From positions 1 through 52,831 of the forward strand of contig DATHUY010000148.1 in the NCBI GenBank assembly GCA_035461765.1: a stretch of DNA of 52,831 nucleotides, in the 5' to 3' direction. Source of the DNA: Longimicrobiales bacterium (GTDB lineage: Bacteria; Gemmatimonadota; Gemmatimonadetes; Longimicrobiales; RSA9). A model generated the notes under the pieces. That model ran no database searches, had not been told where the DNA came from, and saw only the letters and a list, made by a program, of their open reading frames with translations. Shown piece after piece: positions 49,342 through 52,831 of this stretch. The number at the start of each line of letters is the position of its first letter. Position 1 is the first letter of the stretch. Made by a program: the position numbers and the translations under genes.

Positions 49342-50999
49342 TTTTGCCCGTCCAGCCACCACTGTCCGATCGTGCCCAGCGGACCCCGCGGGTCACCCGC
49401 CGGCACGCCGTTCAGCCGTTCGTGCACGCCGTTGATGCCGATTGCGTAGAACAGCAGAATCAGAGGCGACTCGTCCGTCAGCGCGTGCTGGTATGCGCGC
49501 CACAGCGGCGCGGCCCGATCGGGCTCGGTCTCGGTCGCCAGTGCGTCCAGCAGCGAGTCGAGCCGCGGGCTGTTAAAGCCGGTCCACTGTCTGGCACCAT
49601 CGCGGTGCCGTGAGTGCAGCAGCTGGGAGTCGTCCTTCCGCAGCAGGTTATCCGTCCAGTTGCCGATCGCGGCATCGAAATCACGCACCCGTCCCTGGTC
49701 GGTCTCGCGGCCCTGCACGTGGGCGAGGAACGTGTTGAACTCCACGACCTCGGGCTGCGCGGCGACGCCCACGCGCGCGAGCTGCGCCTGCACCGCCTCC
49801 GCCAGCTCGCGGTAGGAGCCTGCGCCCTGCCAGACCTTGAGCCGGAAACGGAGCGGCCTGCCCGCGGCGTCCTCGCGCACGCCATCGCCGTCGCGATCGC
49901 GCCAGCCTGCGCGCTCTAACAGGAGGCGCGCGGAGTCCGGGTCGAACCGGACGGCTGAGGTCGGGTCGAACGCCCGGTGCACCGGTGTCACGGTCGATGC
50001 GCCCGTGATGTTCAACCCGCCCATGATGCCATCGACGAGCTCATTTCGGTCGATCGCCATCGCGATCGCACGGCGCTCAGCGCGCTCATCGAACCAGGGC
50101 AGTCGCGTGTTGAGGGCCAGGAACACCCAGTTCGGTACGGGGAACGTGATCACCCGCGCGTTGTCGGCGTCGGCGATGCGCTCCATCTGCAATGGTCGGA
50201 TCGACACGGCAATGTCCAGTCGTCCGGTCAGCAGCTCCGTGATCAGCGTGGTCTGTTCGGGGATGGTGCGATACACGATGCGGTCGAGGGGTGGCCGCCC
50301 GCCCAGCTCTGCCGGGAAGTCCGGATTCGCCTCGAACACCCACTCCTGCGCCGAGCGCCGCACGAACCGGAACGGGCCGTTCCCGACCGGGGTGGTGCCC
50401 AGCGGGTGGCGCGCGGCGTCGGCAGCCGTGACATCGCCGAGGACATGCGACGGCAGCGGCGGCAGCAGGAAGAACGCCTCGAGGAAATCCGGATGCCGCA
50501 CGAGGCGGAACCGGATCGTGAACGAATCGATCACCTCCGCCTCGGGCGCGTACGGCATCAGCGCCGCGGCATCCACGTAGGCCGCAGCCGGATCGCGTGC
50601 GATGCGGAACGTGTGCGCGACGTCGTGCGCCGTCGTGGGCCGACCGTCCTGCCACGGGACATCACGGCGGAGCCGGAACGTCAGCGCCAGCGAGTCGGTG
50701 CCGACCGCCGCCGTGTCCCAAGCCTCGGCGAGCCACGGCTGCGGGACCAGGGCGGAGTCCAGCATGACGAGCGGCGCATACAGCGCGTAGCGTTCGATCG
50801 CCTTGTTCAGGTCAGTGATCGTGGCGAGCGGGTTCATGGTGCGGATGTCGACGTATCCGCCGATCACGGCAGTGCCGCCGGTGCGGACGGAACGATCGCC
50901 TGAGCGGTCGCGGTCGGAAATGTCGCACGCCGTGGCGAGGAGGATAATCGCCAACGCGTGCAGCGGCACGCGTCGAACCGCCAGCCGGACCGCACTCAT
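49317..50999 (-). CDS. Solute-binding lipoprotein, peptide/nickel ABC transporter family 5
   Basis: Predicted periplasmic binding lipoprotein for oligopeptides or similar ligands, 560 residues from ATG 50999. The signal peptide HALAIILLATAC gives a lipid-modified cysteine near 25. The family is shown by LVMLDSALVPQPWLAEAWDT, LTFRLRRDVPWQDGRPTTAHDV, GNGPFRFVR, AIAMAIDRNELVDGIMGG and ARLLLERAGWRDRDGDGVRE (the latter common in SBP_bac_5 proteins). No permease or ATPase gene is nearby. The start is ambiguous: a 27-bp tandem duplication repeats both the ATG and its upstream GGAACGGACG, so ATG 51026 is equally placed. The last codons are part of the 23-bp inverted repeat shared with the convergent kinase gene end. 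Confidence 0.92.
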   Translation of the reverse strand: MSAVRLAVRRVPLHALAIILLATACDISDRDRSGDRSVRTGGTAVIGGYVDIRTMNPLATITDLNKAIERYALYAPLVMLDSALVPQPWLAEAWDTAAVGTDSLALTFRLRRDVPWQDGRPTTAHDVAHTFRIARDPAAAYVDAAALMPYAPEAEVIDSFTIRFRLVRHPDFLEAFFLLPPLPSHVLGDVTAADAARHPLGTTPVGNGPFRFVRRSAQEWVFEANPDFPAELGGRPPLDRIVYRTIPEQTTLITELLTGRLDIAVSIRPLQMERIADADNARVITFPVPNWVFLALNTRLPWFDERAERRAIAMAIDRNELVDGIMGGLNITGASTVTPVHRAFDPTSAVRFDPDSARLLLERAGWRDRDGDGVREDAAGRPLRFRLKVWQGAGSYRELAEAVQAQLARVGVAAQPEVVEFNTFLAHVQGRETDQGRVRDFDAAIGNWTDNLLRKDDSQLLHSRHRDGARQWTGFNSPRLDSLLDALATETEPDRAAPLWRAYQHALTDESPLILLFYAIGINGVHERLNGVPAGDPRGPLGTIGQWWLDGQNAPDPASL

Positions 51000-51040
51000 C
51001 ACGCGTCCGTTCCGGACCGCACTCATCACGCGTCCGTTCC
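50987..51040. repeat. 27-bp tandem duplication over the binding-protein start
   Basis: Two identical units, 50987-51013 and 51014-51040. The unit is 27 bases, a multiple of three, so the frame is kept and residues NGRVMSAVR appear twice. Each copy holds a candidate ribosome site and ATG on the minus strand. Confidence 0.95.
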
Positions 51041-51108
51041 GGACATCACGTTGCGCCGCCCGCTCCACGCGCTCCGCACGTTAACCCGCTGCCGCGCAAG
51101 AGGCCTCG

Positions 51109-51948
51109 CTACGTTGGACGGACAAGCGCGCGATAGCCGTTGAAGTGGCGGATGGCAGCGCGCCTGTCGCCGCGCTGTTCGTAGAGGCGTGCAAGATTGT
51201 AATGCGCCTCCGCGAGTGATGGGTCGGCGGCAATGGCGCGCGCATACGCCTTGATGGCGTCGACATCGCGGCTCATGTCCTCGAGCAGCACGCCCAGGTT
51301 GTACGCAGCGAGCGCGTGCTCGTGCGTGGCGAGTACCTGGCGGTACTGCGCTTCCGCTGCCGCGCGGTCCCCGGCCTCGTGCAGCAGACGCCCGAGGTTG
51401 ACACGCGCCGCATGCAGCTCGGGATCGAGGCGCACTGCGTGTTCGTATGCCTCGCGCGCATCCTCGGGTGCGACCGCCTCCAGGTCGACCGCAGCCTCGA
51501 ACCACTCGGCCGCCGACCGTTCCTCCGTCTCCGCAGCGTCCGGCGCGGCGCGCGCGAGCGGCGCAACGCGCGAGGCCAGCTCGCCGACGTCGAACTCGAT
51601 GTGGAACTGTCCGGACTCCGGGTTCCATGGCGGCTCGCTGCTGTCGCGCACCACCACCTCGCTGCCGGACGCGTGGATACGCAGCTCACTCAATGAGCGG
51701 TCCTGCGGGAGCTGCTCCTTGAGTCGGGCGAGCGCCTCGTGGATGCGACGTTCCGGCACGTTGGCGCGCGACAGCTCGGCGGCCGCACGCAGCAGTACCA
51801 GATCCTGGAAGGAAAAGAGATATTCGTTGCGGGGTCCGCGTGCGGGCGTGATCAGGCCCGCACGCGCGTACGAGCGGATGCGACGTTCCGGCATATTCAG
51901 CAGACTGGCCACGTCACGGGTGCTGTAACCCATCATTCGACCGGGCAC
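51109..51948 (-). CDS. MerR-type DNA-binding domain fused to TPR repeats
   Basis: Probable transcription regulator, 279 residues from GTG 51948 (ATG 51936 and 51933 also fit). The MerR winged helix-turn-helix lies at about 7-75: YSTRDVASLLNMPERRIRSY, ARAGLITPARGPRNEYLFSF and QDLVLLRAAAELSRANVPER. A beta segment (about 88-125) is followed by TPR units at about 145-275, such as ALAAYNLGVLLEDMSRDVDA and AEAHYNLARLYEQRGDRRAA. No ligand-binding cysteines of metal-sensing MerR proteins are present, so the TPR part probably binds a protein. The gene starts nine bases after the Ku stop and is likely co-transcribed with it. Similar MerR-TPR genes occur next to Ku in related phyla (recalled, not checked). 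Confidence 0.88.
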   Translation of the reverse strand: MPGRMMGYSTRDVASLLNMPERRIRSYARAGLITPARGPRNEYLFSFQDLVLLRAAAELSRANVPERRIHEALARLKEQLPQDRSLSELRIHASGSEVVVRDSSEPPWNPESGQFHIEFDVGELASRVAPLARAAPDAAETEERSAAEWFEAAVDLEAVAPEDAREAYEHAVRLDPELHAARVNLGRLLHEAGDRAAAEAQYRQVLATHEHALAAYNLGVLLEDMSRDVDAIKAYARAIAADPSLAEAHYNLARLYEQRGDRRAAIRHFNGYRALVRPT

Positions 51949-51957
51949 CAGTTGCTG

Positions 51958-52831
51958 CTACTGACCTCCCGCCGCTCTCTTGCGCGGCGCACGCCGCGTC
52001 GTCTTCGTCGATGCGGCGCTCTTTGCCGGCTTGCGCGACGATTCACCGTCCTCGCCCGCTCCGCCCTCCGAGCGCGCCAGGCTCGCCTTCAACGCCTCCA
52101 TCAGGTCGATGATCTGCGTCTGCGGCGCTTCCACCGGCGATGCCGTGATGTCCTCGCCTTCGATCTTGCGCTGGATCAGCTCCAGCACGCGCTCGCGCAC
52201 TTCGTCGCGGTACGCGTCCGGCTTGAAGTCGTCCGTCGCGATCTGTTTGATCAGCTGCACGGCCAGCTCCAGCTCCTTCTCCTTCACCTCGGCGGAGCCG
52301 ATCGGCACGTCCGCGAACGACCGCACCTCGTGCGAGTAGCGCAGCTGCTCCATCAGGATCCCGTCGTCCTGCGGCGTCAGCAGCACCAGGTACTGCTTGC
52401 CGCGTGCCGCGTAACGGCCGAGCGCGGACAGGCCCGTCGCCCGCATGGCCGCGCCGAGCAGGCGATACGCCCGGTCTCCACCCTTGTCCGGTCCCAGATA
52501 GTACGGCTTGTCGACGTAGACCCGGTCGACCTTCTCGAACGGCACGAACTCCACGATCTCGATCGTGTTGTCCGCCTTCTGCTCGAGGGCCTTCAGCTCT
52601 TCCGTAGAAAACAGGACATACTGCTCGCGCGCGAACTCGTACCCCTTCACCATGTCGCTTTTCTCGACAACGGTGCCTTCCGTCGCGCAGATGTACTGCT
52701 GCTTCAGTCGTGATCCGCAGTCCTTGTGGATCCAGTTGAAGCTCACCGCGGCCGTCGTGTCGCCCGTCGAGTAAAGCTTGACGGGGACGGACACCAGGCC
52801 GAACGATACCGTGGCCGTGCCAATCGCTCTT
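51958..52831 (-). CDS. ku: Non-homologous end-joining protein Ku (5' end cut by window)
   Basis: Binds DNA double-strand ends as a homodimer and recruits the ligase LigD. The reading frame continues to the right edge: bases 52795-52830 encode RAIGTATVSFGL, the standard Ku N-terminus, so only a few residues are missing and GTG 52794 is not the real start. SVPVKLYSTGD, CATEGTVVEKSDMVKGYEF, YVLFSTEELKAL, KPYYLGPDKGGDRAYRLLGA and QYLVLLTPQDDGILMEQLRY cover the Ku core. The C-terminal 40 residues are Lys/Arg/Ser/Ala-rich, like the basic tails that help bacterial Ku bind DNA. LigD is not in the window but could lie to the right. Confidence 0.97.
   Translation of the reverse strand, partial: RAIGTATVSFGLVSVPVKLYSTGDTTAAVSFNWIHKDCGSRLKQQYICATEGTVVEKSDMVKGYEFAREQYVLFSTEELKALEQKADNTIEIVEFVPFEKVDRVYVDKPYYLGPDKGGDRAYRLLGAAMRATGLSALGRYAARGKQYLVLLTPQDDGILMEQLRYSHEVRSFADVPIGSAEVKEKELELAVQLIKQIATDDFKPDAYRDEVRERVLELIQRKIEGEDITASPVEAPQTQIIDLMEALKASLARSEGGAGEDGESSRKPAKSAASTKTTRRAPRKRAAGGQ

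Overview
The window is about 52.8 kb of GC-rich, densely coded chromosome from a Gram-negative bacterium with an outer membrane (TolC-type proteins, OmpA domains, lipoproteins, beta-barrels). The mix of a Tat-exported TakP-like TRAP binding protein, DUF3417-type glucan phosphorylase, PEP carboxylase, SwrC-like RND pump, Ku next to a MerR-TPR protein, and Bacteroidota-like secreted modules suggests Gemmatimonadota. That placement is inference; no rRNA or tRNA gene is present to test it.

Layout. (1) 1-5161: a partial TRAP binding protein gene on the minus strand, then metK behind a promoter and a leader with an intrinsic terminator, then glgP. (2) 5437-13576: a tripartite RND efflux operon (TolC, adaptor, pump) followed by a lytic transglycosylase lipoprotein. 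(3) 13682-19016: ppc (minus) divergent from a large MscS-family channel. (4) 19119-22775: two OmpA-domain proteins on either side of a small lipoprotein. (5) 22934-29756: a TetR regulator and a second complete RND efflux operon. A shared dyad (TGACT-N4-GTCAC) at the tetR promoter and in front of the efflux operon marks a likely operator pair. (6) 30077-40273: an outer-membrane barrel gene, then four translationally coupled genes (A to D). They encode two large secreted proteins that share a module, an outer-membrane barrel, and a lipoprotein with a stalk of six Ig-like repeats. I cannot assign this cluster to a known system, and it is the best candidate for undescribed biology here. (7) 40600-49167: a seven-gene chemosensory operon (CheW, CheR-TPR, CheW, MCP, CheA-REC, CheB, REC-histidine kinase) with the composition of the Pseudomonas Wsp system, but with a receiver-kinase where Wsp has the diguanylate cyclase WspR. 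(8) 49317-52831, all minus: a solute-binding lipoprotein without permease genes, a MerR-TPR protein, and Ku running off the right edge.

How the parts may work together. Groups 2 and 5 export small molecules. Groups 3 and 4 deal with anaplerosis, turgor and envelope anchoring. Groups 6 and 7 point the same way and may link a surface structure to a contact- or surface-sensing pathway, although nothing in the sequence proves that link. Non-coding signals that stand out are two leader terminators placed between a promoter and a gene (metK; gene A), a perfect 23-bp inverted repeat at a convergent gene junction (49170/49319), related GATCGGGAGC-type inverted repeats at two gene ends (5165-5300 and 13592-13667), and a 27-bp tandem duplication that doubles a start region (50987-51040).
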